Shown here piece by piece: positions 16,455 to 26,248 of a stretch of DNA of 37,308 nt. Position numbers and translations under genes: made by a program. Positions within the stretch are counted from its first letter, which is position 1. Each line of letters opens with the position of its first letter. Source of the DNA: an uncultured Clostridia bacterium (GTDB lineage Bacteria; Bacillota; Clostridia; Oscillospirales; Acutalibacteraceae). The notes under the pieces are model-generated. The model was not told the origin of the DNA. It saw nothing but the letters and a program-made list of their open reading frames with translations, and did no database searches. The stretch is from the NCBI GenBank assembly GCA_945912145.1, contig CAMEBF010000018.1:1-37308 (forward strand), in the 5' to 3' direction.

Positions 16455-17333
16455 ATGGTCAAAAGTATGACGGGATACGGCAGAGCACAGGAGCTGATTG
16501 ACGGTATGAATATCACCGTCGAGATCAAGAGCGTCAACAGCCGTTATCTGGAGTTTTCATCAAGAGTATATAAGAATTATTCTTTTTTGGAGGACAAGCT
16601 CAAGACGTATGTGCGTCAGGTCATTTCCCGCGGTAAGGTGGAATGCAGCGTGCAGATCGACTGTCTCGAAACGGATGACGTCGTGGTGCAGCTCAATGAG
16701 TCTCTCGCCGCCGGGTACATAGACGCCGTGCGGACGCTGTCCGAAAAATATCATCTGACGAATGATTTCACCGTCTCGCAGCTCGCGGCGCATAACGATA
16801 TTTTCTTAGTCCGCAAAGCGCCTGCCGATGAGGATACAATCTGGGAAGCCGTGAAAACGGTGCTCGACAAGGCGACGGCGTCCTTTGTGGCGATGCGCGA
16901 AGTCGAGGGCGCAAAACTGGTGGAGGATGTCCTTTCACGAGCCGATCTGATTATCTCATATGTTGAACAGGTCGAGAAGCGTTCTCCCGAAACGGTGAAA
17001 GAATATAACGATAAGCTGCTTGCGCGTATGCGCGAGCTTTTGGGTGACGCCAATGTCGATGAACAGCGTCTCCTGACCGAAGCGGCGATTTTTGCCGATA
17101 AAGTGGCAGTGGCGGAGGAAACCGTCCGTCTGCGCAGCCATATCGGTCAGCTTCACGCGATGACCGCGCTCGACGAGCCGATCGGTCGCAAGCTCGATTT
17201 CCTCGTGCAGGAGATCAACCGAGAAGCCAACACCATCGGCTCCAAAGCAAATGATATTGAAATCGCACGCGATGTCATCAATATCAAGGCTGAGGTCGAA
17301 AAAATCAGAGAACAGATTCAGAACATCGAATAA
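16455..17333 (+). CDS. yicC: YicC/YloC family endoribonuclease
   Basis: A 292-residue protein with the diagnostic start MVKSMTGYGRA, the EIKSVNSRYLE motif and the C-terminal HTR-like region ending in DVINIKAEVEKIREQIQNIE. YicC proteins have been described as RNases in Escherichia coli and Bacillus. In Firmicutes the gene is typically followed by remA, gmk and rpoZ, as here. It is first in an operon driven by a perfect consensus promoter, with GAGG upstream of the ATG. Confidence 0.92.
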   Translation: MVKSMTGYGRAQELIDGMNITVEIKSVNSRYLEFSSRVYKNYSFLEDKLKTYVRQVISRGKVECSVQIDCLETDDVVVQLNESLAAGYIDAVRTLSEKYHLTNDFTVSQLAAHNDIFLVRKAPADEDTIWEAVKTVLDKATASFVAMREVEGAKLVEDVLSRADLIISYVEQVEKRSPETVKEYNDKLLARMRELLGDANVDEQRLLTEAAIFADKVAVAEETVRLRSHIGQLHAMTALDEPIGRKLDFLVQEINREANTIGSKANDIEIARDVINIKAEVEKIREQIQNIE

Positions 17334-17360
17334 CACAAAGAAAGTTTGGTCGCTGAAACT

Positions 17361-17633
17361 ATGAAACTTGTTAACATCGGATTCGGAAATATGATAAACG
17401 CCTCCCGCGTGATCGCCATTGTCAGCCCGGAATCGGCACCGATCAAGCGCATGATTCAGGACGCCAAGGAAAAGGGTATGCTGATCGACGCGACGCACGG
17501 ACGAAAAACAAGAGCCGTCCTGCTGGCGGACAGCGACCATATCGTGCTTTCGTATTTACAGCCGGAAAAGCTCGGTGAGCGTTTCCAAATGAACGGTGCG
17601 GACGATTCCGCGGAAGGAGCTGCCGATGTTTGA
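17361..17633 (+). CDS. remA: RemA-family regulator (DUF370)
   Basis: A 90-residue protein nearly collinear with Bacillus Rem[21 protein letters not shown] at the start, then [12 protein letters not shown] and [13 protein letters not shown]. RemA is a small DNA-binding protein that activates matrix and osmoprotection genes in Bacillus. The ATG at 17361 gives the standard N-terminus; a TTG at 17346 would add five residues. Its last eight bases overlap the gmk start. Confidence 0.93.
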   Translation: MKLVNIGFGNMINASRVIAIVSPESAPIKRMIQDAKEKGMLIDATHGRKTRAVLLADSDHIVLSYLQPEKLGERFQMNGADDSAEGAADV

Positions 17634-18198
17634 TTATGCTTCCCGACTGGTCATCGTTTCCGGGCCGTCCGGCGCGGGAAAGGATACCATTGTCAATAAA
17701 CTGATCGAGCGGGACGAGCGGTTTTCCCTCTCCGTTTCCGCCACCACAAGACCGCCGCGCGGCAATGAAAAGGACGGCGTGAATTATTACTTCCTGTCGG
17801 AAGACGAGTTTTTGGCCGGAATCCGCCGCGACGCGTTTGTGGAATATGCCAAATACGGTTCCCGTTATTACGGCACGCTCAAGCTCGACGTCGAAAAACG
17901 GATCGAAAACGGCAAAACCGTCATTCTCGTCATTGACGTACAGGGCGCGGAAAGCGTAAAAAAAATCTATCCCGGCGTGCTGTCGATTTTCATCATGCCG
18001 CCGTCGGAGGATGTGCTCGAAAATCGTCTGCGCTGCCGTATGACGGATTCGGAGGACGAAATCTCTAAGCGTATGTGCATCGCGAAAGATGAAATCGGGC
18101 AAAGTGACTGCTACGATTACATTGTTGTCAACGATGAATTGGAGCAAGCGGTGGACGAAGCGTATCATATCATTGAAAACCATATCCATCATACATAA
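17626..18198 (+). CDS. gmk: guanylate kinase
   Basis: Phosphorylates GMP to GDP with ATP. The start ATG 17626 lies six bases after GGAAGGAG and overlaps the remA end. The 190-residue product has the P-loop GPSGAGKDT near the N-terminus, the GMP-binding segment [17 protein letters not shown] and the usual lid region ([17 protein letters not shown]). Size and context (remA-gmk-rpoZ) are typical. Confidence 0.96.
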   Translation: MFDYASRLVIVSGPSGAGKDTIVNKLIERDERFSLSVSATTRPPRGNEKDGVNYYFLSEDEFLAGIRRDAFVEYAKYGSRYYGTLKLDVEKRIENGKTVILVIDVQGAESVKKIYPGVLSIFIMPPSEDVLENRLRCRMTDSEDEISKRMCIAKDEIGQSDCYDYIVVNDELEQAVDEAYHIIENHIHHT

Positions 18199-18220
18199 TC
18201 TGAGAAAAGGAAGTCTTATT

Positions 18221-18415
18221 ATGCTGAATGTAGATTTGCAGAAATTACTCAAGGGTGACATCAGCCGGTATGAGCTGGTCTCCGCGACGGCGAAGAGAGC
18301 CCGCATGATCGTGGACGAAGCGGAAAAAAACAAAACGATCATTGTGGAAAAACCCGTCAGTATTGCGGTCGAAGAACTTCAGGACGGAATCTGGTCGATC
18401 CGTGAGGATAATTGA
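18221..18415 (+). CDS. rpoZ: RNA polymerase omega subunit
   Basis: A 64-residue protein. The RYELVSATAKRARMI segment corresponds to the conserved helix of omega that clasps the beta-prime subunit and assists RNA polymerase assembly. The start ATG 18221 follows AAAAGGAAG. It lies between gmk and priA. The coaBC gene that often separates rpoZ and priA in Firmicutes is absent. Confidence 0.92.
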   Translation: MLNVDLQKLLKGDISRYELVSATAKRARMIVDEAEKNKTIIVEKPVSIAVEELQDGIWSIREDN

Positions 18416-18444
18416 TTTTTCCCGACGGTTGAGGTGAATCTCTT

Positions 18445-20922
18445 TTGCGCGCGCCGATAACAGCCGGAATCGCCGTTGAGAACACGGCCTACAGCTTTGA
18501 TAAACTGTTTGACTACCTTATACCTGAGGAACTCGCGGATCGCGTCCAAATCGGGTGTAGGGTTTTAGTTGATTTCGGGCGCGGTTCTCAAAAACGGCAG
18601 GGGATTGTTTTTACCTTGTCCGATGAATTACCCGAGACCGGTAAAAAGCTGAAAAAGATCAGCAGCGTCTTAGACGACGAGCCGCTGTTGTCCGATGAAA
18701 TGATCTCTCTTGCCTCGTTTTTGGCGGACAGAACCTTTTGCACGCTGTTTGAGGCGGCGAAAGCGCTTCTGCCATCGGGCATTTGTCTGCGCGTGACGGA
18801 AACCTATCGTTGTCTTTTGTCGGAGAAAGAGGAGGAAAGTGCTTCTCTTTCGCAGAACGAACGGGACATACTGCGTTATCTTCGCAGAAAGGACGACTTC
18901 GTCAGTGCGGAAAAAATTTATGAGGTGCTCGGGCTTTCCCCCGAAACGAAAGCGGTCGAAGCGCTGCAAAAAAAAGGATTTCTGCTTCGCAACGTCGATA
19001 CCAAAAGGCGGCTGCACGATGCGACCGTCAAAATGGTGCGTCTTTCACCCGAATATGAGGAAGAGGACAGCGTTCCGTTCAAGCTGACGGCAAAACAGAC
19101 GGCTGTCATAAAATTTCTGCGGGAAATCGGCTCGGCAACGACGAAAGAGATTGCCTATTTTACCGGCGTGACGCAGGTCGTAGTCGAGAATCTGCATACG
19201 CGGGGCATTGTCGTTTATGAAGAGCTGTCCGTCTACCGGACGCCCGAAAAAATGCGGAGCACGCCGCGCGATACCAGCTCCATTACCCTTTCTCCGGTGC
19301 AGACGAAAGCCTATGAAAAGCTGTTGCAGCTGCAAAGGCAGGACGAAGCAAAAGCCGCTTTGCTGTTCGGTGTGACCGGCAGCGGCAAAACGAAGGTATA
19401 TATGAAACTCATCGACGCGATTGCGCCGACGGGACGCGGTGTGATCGTGCTCGTTCCCGAAATTTCGCTGACGCCGCAACTTTTGACAATGTTCTATGCC
19501 CGTTACGGCGAAAGGGTCGCCGTCCTGCACAGCGGACTGTCGCTCGGTGAGCGCATGGACGAATGGAAGCGCATCCGAAACGGCGACGCGACGATCGTCA
19601 TCGGCACACGAAGCGCATCGTTCGCGCCGGTTCGCGATCTCGCCTTGATGATTCTGGACGAAGAGCAGGAGAGTACTTATAAATCCGAGATGTCACCGCG
19701 CTATCATGCGCGTGATGTGGCGCGTTTTCGTGCCGCCTATCATAAATCCCTGCTGATTCTTGCCTCCGCAACACCGTCGGTCGAGACGTTCGCCGGTGCG
19801 GTCAGCGGACGGTATGAATTGGTGGAACTGCCCGAACGCTATTCCGGCGCAATGCTGCCGCAGGTCATGACGGTGGATATATCCCAGAAACAGAACATGA
19901 ACGGCATGCAGACGATCAGCGCGACGCTTGCCGAGGAAATGCGGAAAAATTTAGAGCTGAAGCAGCAAACGATCCTGCTCATCAACCGGCGCGGATTCCA
20001 TACGTTTGTGGCGTGCACAAAGTGCAAAGAAGTGATGATGTGTCCGCATTGCAGCATTTCGATGACGTACCACAGCGCGAACGACCGCCTGATGTGTCAC
20101 TACTGCGGCTACTCCGAGCCTGTGCGGACAACCTGTCCGTCCTGCGGTGCCGAAACGATCCGTTTTTCGGGCTTCGGTACGCAGAAGGTGGAGCAGGAGG
20201 TTGCGTATCTCTTTCCCGAAGCGCGTGTGCTTCGCATGGACGCGGACACGACAAGCGCGAAAAATTCCCATGACAAAGCCTTTTCCCGCTTCGCGCAGGG
20301 AGAGTATGATGTGATGATCGGCACGCAGATGGTCGCGAAAGGGCTCGATTTCCCGAATGTGACGCTCGTCGGCGTCATCTCCGTCGATCAGCAGCTTTAT
20401 AACGACGACTATAAAAGCACCGAGCGGACATTTGATCTGCTTACGCAGGTCGTCGGACGTTCGGGGCGCGGTCAGACGGCAGGTAGGGCCGTCATTCAGA
20501 CCTTAGCGCCCGAGAACGCCGTCATCGAACTGGCAGCGCAGCAGGATTACCGCGCATTTTTCGATACGGAAATCTGCATTCGCAAGGGCATGATCTATCC
20601 GCCGTACTGCGATATTTGCGTGATCGGTTTTATCGGAACGGGAGAAGCGGCTGTCCGTTCGGCGTCGCGATATCTGTTCGGTCTGCTCAAAGACAAGCTG
20701 CAAACCGAAGAATACAGCGATGAAAAGGTCGTGATTCTCGGTCCGGCGGTTCCCAAAGTTGCCAAAATCAGTAACCGCTATCGCGAACGCCTGATCATCA
20801 AATGCCGAAATTCTGCGGCATTCCGGAAGATGATCGCCGCGTGTTTAAAGGAATTTTCAACAAATAAAGAGTATCATAAAATTACAGCTTATGCGGATAT
20901 GAATCCGGAGAGCATTTATTGA
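18445..20922 (+). CDS. priA: primosomal replication-restart helicase PriA
   Basis: Reloads the replication machinery at stalled forks as a 3'-to-5' superfamily 2 helicase. The 825-residue protein starts at TTG with GAGGTG eight bases upstream. It has an N-terminal 3'-DNA-binding domain, Walker A GVTGSGKT (309-316) and Walker B DEEQ (405-408). Eight zinc-binding cysteines lie at 524, 527, 533, 536, 551, 554, 564 and 567, followed by the helicase C domain with GTQMVAKGLDFPNV. It is followed by def after 10 bases. Confidence 0.96.
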   Translation: MRAPITAGIAVENTAYSFDKLFDYLIPEELADRVQIGCRVLVDFGRGSQKRQGIVFTLSDELPETGKKLKKISSVLDDEPLLSDEMISLASFLADRTFCTLFEAAKALLPSGICLRVTETYRCLLSEKEEESASLSQNERDILRYLRRKDDFVSAEKIYEVLGLSPETKAVEALQKKGFLLRNVDTKRRLHDATVKMVRLSPEYEEEDSVPFKLTAKQTAVIKFLREIGSATTKEIAYFTGVTQVVVENLHTRGIVVYEELSVYRTPEKMRSTPRDTSSITLSPVQTKAYEKLLQLQRQDEAKAALLFGVTGSGKTKVYMKLIDAIAPTGRGVIVLVPEISLTPQLLTMFYARYGERVAVLHSGLSLGERMDEWKRIRNGDATIVIGTRSASFAPVRDLALMILDEEQESTYKSEMSPRYHARDVARFRAAYHKSLLILASATPSVETFAGAVSGRYELVELPERYSGAMLPQVMTVDISQKQNMNGMQTISATLAEEMRKNLELKQQTILLINRRGFHTFVACTKCKEVMMCPHCSISMTYHSANDRLMCHYCGYSEPVRTTCPSCGAETIRFSGFGTQKVEQEVAYLFPEARVLRMDADTTSAKNSHDKAFSRFAQGEYDVMIGTQMVAKGLDFPNVTLVGVISVDQQLYNDDYKSTERTFDLLTQVVGRSGRGQTAGRAVIQTLAPENAVIELAAQQDYRAFFDTEICIRKGMIYPPYCDICVIGFIGTGEAAVRSASRYLFGLLKDKLQTEEYSDEKVVILGPAVPKVAKISNRYRERLIIKCRNSAAFRKMIAACLKEFSTNKEYHKITAYADMNPESIY

Positions 20923-20932
20923 GGGGATAACC

Positions 20933-21406
20933 ATGGCATTACGAAAAATCAGAACGCAGGAAGATCCTGTTTTACAGAAAATCAGCAAACCCGTTTTGGC
21001 GTTTGACGCGAAGCTGAGTATTCTGCTCGGCGATATGAAGGATACGCTCGCGAAAGCCGACGGCGTAGGGCTTGCGGCGGTGCAGATCGGCATTTTACGC
21101 CGTGTTGTGGTCATCGATGTCGGCGACGAGCACGGATATATGGAGCTGATCAATCCCGAAATCATTGACCGCAAGGGCGAACAGATCGAAGCGGAGGGCT
21201 GTTTGTCCCTACCGAACAAGTCCGGTAAAACGCTGCGTCCCATGTGGGTTAAATTCAAAGCGCAGGACAGAAAAGGCAACTGGTATGAGGCAGAGGGCGA
21301 AGGACTTTTCGCGCGGTGCGTCTGCCATGAGCTCGACCATCTGGACGGCGTCGTGTTTACTCAGCGTCTCGCGCCCGGTGAGAAAGTCAGCTACGTCAGA
21401 GATTGA
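20933..21406 (+). CDS. def: peptide deformylase
   Basis: Removes the formyl group from the initiator Met of nascent proteins. In the 157-residue protein all three family motifs are present: GVGLAAVQIG (44-53), EGCLS (88-92) and HELDH (132-136). They supply the metal ligands C90, H132 and H136 and the catalytic E133. It is paired with fmt, 11 bases downstream, as in many bacteria. Confidence 0.97.
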   Translation: MALRKIRTQEDPVLQKISKPVLAFDAKLSILLGDMKDTLAKADGVGLAAVQIGILRRVVVIDVGDEHGYMELINPEIIDRKGEQIEAEGCLSLPNKSGKTLRPMWVKFKAQDRKGNWYEAEGEGLFARCVCHELDHLDGVVFTQRLAPGEKVSYVRD

Positions 21407-21417
21407 GGTGAAGACGC

Positions 21418-22353
21418 TTGAAAATCATCTATATGGGCACGCCGGATTTCGCGGTGCCGTGCCTTGAGAGATTGGTCAAAGAACAATATGAGGTCGTCTG
21501 CGTTGTCACGCAGCCCGATAAGCCGCGCGGTCGCAAACAGGAATTGACGCCTTCCGAAGTCAAGAGCAAGGCAATCGAGCTTGGGCTTTCGGTCTATCAG
21601 CCGACTTCGCTGAAAACGGACGATGCGTATGACTTTCTGGCGGCATATGAACCCGATTATATCATCGTTGCGGCGTACGGAAAGATTTTGCCGAAACGCA
21701 TTCTCGATCTGCCGCGTTTCGCCTGCATCAACGTCCACGGCTCGCTTTTGCCGAAATATCGCGGTGCGGCTCCCATTCAAAGAAGCGTCCTCGCGGGCGA
21801 CAAGGTGACGGGCATCACGACGATGCTCATGGGCGAAGGGCTTGATACGGGCGATATGCTTCTGAAAAAAGAATTTGCGATCGACCAAAACGCGACGGCA
21901 GGAGAGGTCTTTGACGCCTTAGCGTCTCTGGCTCCCGATCTGCTGATCGAAACGATAGAAAGATTTACCAAAGGTGAAATCGTGCCCGAAAAACAGAACG
22001 AGGCGGACGCAACATACGCTTCGATGCTCTCGAAAGATGAGGCGGTCATTGACTGGTCGCTTCCGGCGGAAAAAATTCACGATCTGATCCGCGGTATGTC
22101 TCCGTGGCCGGTCGCGTTTACGACTTATCACGGCAAAAAACTGAAAATATTTTCTTCTTATCTGACGAATGAAAAAACGACGCTTGCGCCGGGCAAACTG
22201 AAAGAGAATAAAAATGAAATCAAAGTTGCCTGCGGCGACGGCGTGCTCTTAGGAATTTCATCGCTTCAGCTTGAGGGCGCAAAACGGCTGGAAGCGAAGC
22301 AGTTTTTGGCGGGACAGCGTAATCTCAGCGAAGAACGCTTCGGCGACGCATAA
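21418..22353 (+). CDS. fmt: methionyl-tRNA formyltransferase
   Basis: Formylates Met-tRNAi using 10-formyltetrahydrofolate. The 311-residue protein starts at TTG with GAGGTG seven bases upstream. Catalytic residues are N105, H107 and D143, within NVHGSLLPKYRGAAPIQ and LDTGD. The C-terminal tRNA-binding domain is complete. Together with def it forms the initiator formylation/deformylation pair. Confidence 0.97.
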   Translation: MKIIYMGTPDFAVPCLERLVKEQYEVVCVVTQPDKPRGRKQELTPSEVKSKAIELGLSVYQPTSLKTDDAYDFLAAYEPDYIIVAAYGKILPKRILDLPRFACINVHGSLLPKYRGAAPIQRSVLAGDKVTGITTMLMGEGLDTGDMLLKKEFAIDQNATAGEVFDALASLAPDLLIETIERFTKGEIVPEKQNEADATYASMLSKDEAVIDWSLPAEKIHDLIRGMSPWPVAFTTYHGKKLKIFSSYLTNEKTTLAPGKLKENKNEIKVACGDGVLLGISSLQLEGAKRLEAKQFLAGQRNLSEERFGDA

Positions 22354-22366
22354 ACCGCAGACGTTT

Positions 22367-22394
22367 TTGAATATTTTTATAGAAACGGTATAAA
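22367..22394 (+). promoter_or_regulatory. probable promoter before the zinc metallopeptidase gene
   Basis: TTGAAT (22367-22372), a 16-base spacer and TATAAA (22389-22394), in the 61-base gap after fmt. This would give an internal start for the second half of the operon. Confidence 0.5.
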
Positions 22395-22414
22395 GTTCAG
22401 GGGAGGAATGAAGA

Positions 22415-23122
22415 ATGCCGCTGTATTTTTCAAGCACATGGTTATATATTGTTCTGGTTGTGCCCGCGTTTCTTTTGTCGCTGTGGGCACAAATGCGCGT
22501 CAATTCCACCTATAAAAAAATGGCGCGTGTGCGCAATACAAGCGGCTATACGGGTGCGCAGGCGGCGGCCGCCGTGCTGCGGCATTACGGTATCATGAAT
22601 GTCGCGATTGAAGTGACAAGCGGCAAGCTGTCGGATCATTACGACCCGAGGACCAATGTGATCCGCCTGTCGAAAGAGGTTTATTACGGCGACAGCATCG
22701 CATCGGTCGGCATTGCCTGCCATGAGGCGGGACACGCTGCGCAGCACGCCGAAGGGTATGTGCCCATCAAAATCCGCAACGCGATCATCCCGGCTTGCAA
22801 CATCGGCTCGTATCTGGGCATTCCGCTTGCGTTTGCCGGCTACTTTCTCGGTTTCGAGCCGCTGGTTCTGGTTGGTCTGGGACTGTATTCGCTGATCGCC
22901 GTTTTTCAGCTTGTGACGCTGCCTGTGGAATTTAACGCCAGCGCGCGTGCGATCCGTGTGATTGACGAAACGGGACTGCTGCGCGGCGACGAGGAAGTCC
23001 GCGGCGCAAAGCGCGTGCTGAAAGCGGCGGCGATGACATATATCGCGGCACTTGCGGTGACGCTGGCCAACCTGCTGCGGTTTGTGATTTTGTTCCTCGG
23101 CAACGGAAGACGAAGAAATTAA
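22415..23122 (+). CDS. membrane zinc metallopeptidase (YugP-like, Zn_peptidase_2)
   Basis: A 235-residue integral membrane protein with an N-terminal helix (about 8-26) and the zinc motif HEAGH at 103-107, followed by AAQHAEGY. Two or three further hydrophobic segments lie in the C-terminal half. It belongs to the neutral zinc metallopeptidase family typified by Bacillus YugP. The substrate is unknown. It is often found near def/fmt/rsmB in clostridia, as here. GGGGAGG precedes the ATG. Confidence 0.88.
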   Translation: MPLYFSSTWLYIVLVVPAFLLSLWAQMRVNSTYKKMARVRNTSGYTGAQAAAAVLRHYGIMNVAIEVTSGKLSDHYDPRTNVIRLSKEVYYGDSIASVGIACHEAGHAAQHAEGYVPIKIRNAIIPACNIGSYLGIPLAFAGYFLGFEPLVLVGLGLYSLIAVFQLVTLPVEFNASARAIRVIDETGLLRGDEEVRGAKRVLKAAAMTYIAALAVTLANLLRFVILFLGNGRRRN

Positions 23123-23139
23123 GGACGGTTCAAAATAAT

Positions 23140-24429
23140 ATGCTCGATGCAAGAAGCGCGGCGTTCCGGCTGCTCTCCAAAATAGAAAAGGATCACGCCT
23201 ATTCCAATCTCCTGCTCGCGGAAGAGCCGGGAGACGGCGTTCTGTCGCCGCGTGACCGGCTTCTCATGCATCGTCTTGTCAAAACGACACTCGAGCGCAG
23301 AAGAACGCTTGATTATAATATTGCGCTGTATCTCACGCAGCCTCTGAAGAAGTTAAAGCCGCAGGTGCTCACGATTCTTCGGATGGGTGCGTGTCAGCTT
23401 TTTTTTATGGATAAAATCCCGCCGTCGGCGTCGGTGAACGAGAGCGTCCGCTTGGCGAAGCAGAACGGCTGCGCGTTCGCTTCGGGACTGGTCAACGCGG
23501 TGCTGCGCAAAATGCAGCAAAACGGTTTGCAACTGCCGGAGGAGACGGACAAGGTTGCATTTTGCAGCGTGAAGTATTCGTTCCCGCCCTACATATGTCA
23601 GAAGTTTTTCGATTATTACGGCGAAGAGACGGCGGAAAAAATCATGGCGTCGTCGCTCGGCGGAAGCGCGGTTACTGTTCGCAAAAATACATTGAAAAAC
23701 GATCCGCTTCATCTTGACTGTGAAAAAACGGAACTGCTTGATAATTGTTACCGGCTGAAAAATCCCGGCAATCTCGCCGAACTGCCCGATTTTCGGAACG
23801 GTCTGTTCCATGTGCAGGACTTCGCGTCGCAGCTTTGTTGTCATATTTTATCGCCGCAAAAGGGCGAGACGGTGCTCGACGTGTGCGCAGCGCCCGGCGG
23901 AAAGAGTATGACGTTGGCGCAGCTGATGGAGAATGAGGGAAGGCTTCTCTCGTGCGACCTGTACGAACATAAAGTAAAACTCATTGCCGACACGGCGAAG
24001 CGGCTCGGCATCACGATCATCGAACCGATTCTGCGCGACGCGGCGGACAGCGAAAAAGAGTTGCCGATGGCGGACAAAATCCTCTGCGATGTGCCGTGCT
24101 CGGGCTTCGGCGTGACCGGCAAAAAGCCCGAAATCAAAGAGAAGACACAAGAAGAGATCGCGACTCTTCCGACGCTCCAGATGCAGATTTTAGAAAATTC
24201 ATGCCGGTTCCTCAAAAAAGGCGGACGGCTCGTCTACTCAACCTGCACGCTTTTGCCGGAGGAAAACGCTTTTCTCTGTCGTAAGTTTTTAGAGAAGCAT
24301 CCGGAATTTAAAGCGGTGAAGATTGACGAAGAGATCAAAGGCTTCCGTGACGGCGAAACGCTGACGGTTTTGCCGTTTGATTACGACTGTGACGGCTTTT
24401 TTATTGCGGCTTTTGAAAGGATTGAGTAA
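23140..24429 (+). CDS. rsmB: 16S rRNA (cytosine-967-C5)-methyltransferase
   Basis: Methylates C967 of 16S rRNA using SAM. The 429-residue protein has an N-terminal NusB-like RNA-binding domain (about 1-135). The methyltransferase domain carries DVCAAPGGKS (247-256), DVPCSG with the releasing Cys C320, and YSTCT with the catalytic C369. AAGGACGG precedes the ATG. It is followed three bases later by rlmN. Confidence 0.95.
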   Translation: MLDARSAAFRLLSKIEKDHAYSNLLLAEEPGDGVLSPRDRLLMHRLVKTTLERRRTLDYNIALYLTQPLKKLKPQVLTILRMGACQLFFMDKIPPSASVNESVRLAKQNGCAFASGLVNAVLRKMQQNGLQLPEETDKVAFCSVKYSFPPYICQKFFDYYGEETAEKIMASSLGGSAVTVRKNTLKNDPLHLDCEKTELLDNCYRLKNPGNLAELPDFRNGLFHVQDFASQLCCHILSPQKGETVLDVCAAPGGKSMTLAQLMENEGRLLSCDLYEHKVKLIADTAKRLGITIIEPILRDAADSEKELPMADKILCDVPCSGFGVTGKKPEIKEKTQEEIATLPTLQMQILENSCRFLKKGGRLVYSTCTLLPEENAFLCRKFLEKHPEFKAVKIDEEIKGFRDGETLTVLPFDYDCDGFFIAAFERIE

Positions 24430-24432
24430 AAA

Positions 24433-25464
24433 ATGGAAAAACGCGATATACTTTCTCTGTCCTATGACGAGCTCACGCAGACCGTGGCAGAACTGGGCGA
24501 GCCGAAATTCCGCGCCGGTCAGATTTTTTCGTGGCTCCACGTCTCCGGTGCGACTTCCTTCTCCGAAATGACGAATCTTTCCAAGAATTTCAGGCAAAAA
24601 CTTGATGACAATTTTGTCATATTTTCCGCAGCTATTGAAAAAAAGTTGATTTCGGAGTATGATGGAACTCAAAAGTATTTATATCGTCTTCATGACGGAG
24701 AATTTGTGGAATCGGTTCTGATGAAATATAAATACGGCTATACCATCTGTGTTTCGACGCAGGTCGGGTGCCGCATGGGTTGCAAGTTCTGCGCTTCGAC
24801 ACTCGGAGGCGTTGTGAGGAGTCTCACGGCTTCCGAAATTCTCGCGCAGATTTATACGGCGCAACGCGATAACGATATTAAAATTTCCCATGTCGTGCTC
24901 ATGGGCATGGGCGAGCCGCTGGATAATTTTGATAACGTGATGCGGTTTTTAGAGCTCGTCACGGACGAACGCGGACAGAATCTTTCAATGCGGCACATCT
25001 CGCTTTCGACCTGCGGCGTCGTGCCGAAAATATACGAATTGATGGAGAAAAATCTGCAATTGACACTGGCCGTTTCGCTGCACGCGCCGAACGATACCAT
25101 TCGCAGCGCGATGATGCCCGTCAATAAAAAATGGAACGTCGATACGCTTCTGGAAGCGTGCCGACGCTATGCCGATAAAACGCACCGCCGCATTTCGTTT
25201 GAATATGCGATGGTGAGCGGCACGAACGATTCCGACGAATGCGCGGCAGAGCTTGCAAAAAAGCTCAGGGGGATTCTGTGTCATATCAATCTGATCCCCG
25301 TCAACGAGGTCAAAGAGACCGGTTGTGTGCGCAGCAGCAAAGAGCGCATCGAGGCATTTTCCGCCATACTTCAAAAAAAAGGCTTCGCTGTTACGGTGCG
25401 GCGCAAGCTCGGTTCGGATATTAACGCGTCCTGCGGTCAGCTCCGCAGACAGGCGCAGCAATAA
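24433..25464 (+). CDS. rlmN: dual-specificity 23S rRNA/tRNA adenine-C2 methyltransferase
   Basis: A radical-SAM enzyme that methylates A2503 of 23S rRNA and A37 of some tRNAs. The 343-residue protein has the cluster motif C113-x3-C117-x2-C120, plus the two mechanistic cysteines C106 and C334 at the spacing known for the family. GMGEP and the SAM-binding loops are intact. No Cfr-specific feature is recognised, so RlmN is the simpler call. Confidence 0.96.
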   Translation: MEKRDILSLSYDELTQTVAELGEPKFRAGQIFSWLHVSGATSFSEMTNLSKNFRQKLDDNFVIFSAAIEKKLISEYDGTQKYLYRLHDGEFVESVLMKYKYGYTICVSTQVGCRMGCKFCASTLGGVVRSLTASEILAQIYTAQRDNDIKISHVVLMGMGEPLDNFDNVMRFLELVTDERGQNLSMRHISLSTCGVVPKIYELMEKNLQLTLAVSLHAPNDTIRSAMMPVNKKWNVDTLLEACRRYADKTHRRISFEYAMVSGTNDSDECAAELAKKLRGILCHINLIPVNEVKETGCVRSSKERIEAFSAILQKKGFAVTVRRKLGSDINASCGQLRRQAQQ

Positions 25465-25506
25465 ACGGCGTATTCCCTATCATCTCAGCAACTGGAGGAG
25501 AGAAGT

Positions 25507-26232
25507 ATGAAAATATCAGCAGGAACCGACATCGGTAAGATCCGCGCGACGAATCAGGATTCCTACGAAATCGGGGAATTGCCGGACGGCGGCGCATGGG
25601 CGGTGGTCTGTGACGGTATGGGAGGTCATGCCGGCGGTCATGTCGCGAGCCGTATTGCGGTTGATCGTATCGCGAAAGACATCAGAGAGAATTTTCGGAA
25701 CGGCATGAGCCCGTCTTCCGTGAAGAACATATTGGAATCGTCGATCGTGGCGGCAAATCTGGAGATTTACGACCGCTCACAGAATGACGACGAGGTGCGC
25801 GGCATGGGCACGACGGCTGTGGCGGCGGTCTGTACGGGAGAAAACTGTGTGATCGCCAATGTCGGCGACAGCCGCTGCTATAAACTCTCGGCAGAGGGTG
25901 TGACGCAGATCACGAAAGATCATTCTCTCGTGCAGGAGATGGTGGACGCCGGTCTGATTACGCCGGAACAGGCTGCTATGCACCCGCGGAAAAACGTCAT
26001 CACCAGGGCGCTGGGCATTGAAGAGGATGTCGCCGTTGATTTTACGGAGCTTTCTCTTGCGGTCGGCGATATGCTGCTGCTTTGTTCCGACGGCCTTTCC
26101 AATCTTGTCACAAACGAGGAAATGACGGCTTGCACTTCTGACGGCAATATTTTTGACTATGCCAAACGACTGATCGGTCTGGCGAACGAAAAAGGCGGTC
26201 AGGATAACATCACCGCAGTCATCATCGCATAA
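25507..26232 (+). CDS. prpC: PP2C-type Ser/Thr protein phosphatase (PrpC/Stp)
   Basis: Reverses phosphorylation by the PASTA kinase encoded next. The 241-residue protein has the metal-dependent phosphatase motifs: TDIGKIRATNQDSY at the N-terminus, VCDGMGGHAGG (36-46), GDSRCY, and the C-terminal DGLSN and GGQDN acidic motifs that bind Mn or Mg. The kinase gene begins 16 bases downstream. GGAGGAGAG precedes the ATG. Confidence 0.95.
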   Translation: MKISAGTDIGKIRATNQDSYEIGELPDGGAWAVVCDGMGGHAGGHVASRIAVDRIAKDIRENFRNGMSPSSVKNILESSIVAANLEIYDRSQNDDEVRGMGTTAVAAVCTGENCVIANVGDSRCYKLSAEGVTQITKDHSLVQEMVDAGLITPEQAAMHPRKNVITRALGIEEDVAVDFTELSLAVGDMLLLCSDGLSNLVTNEEMTACTSDGNIFDYAKRLIGLANEKGGQDNITAVIIA

Positions 26233-26248
26233 CACACAGGAGGACTTT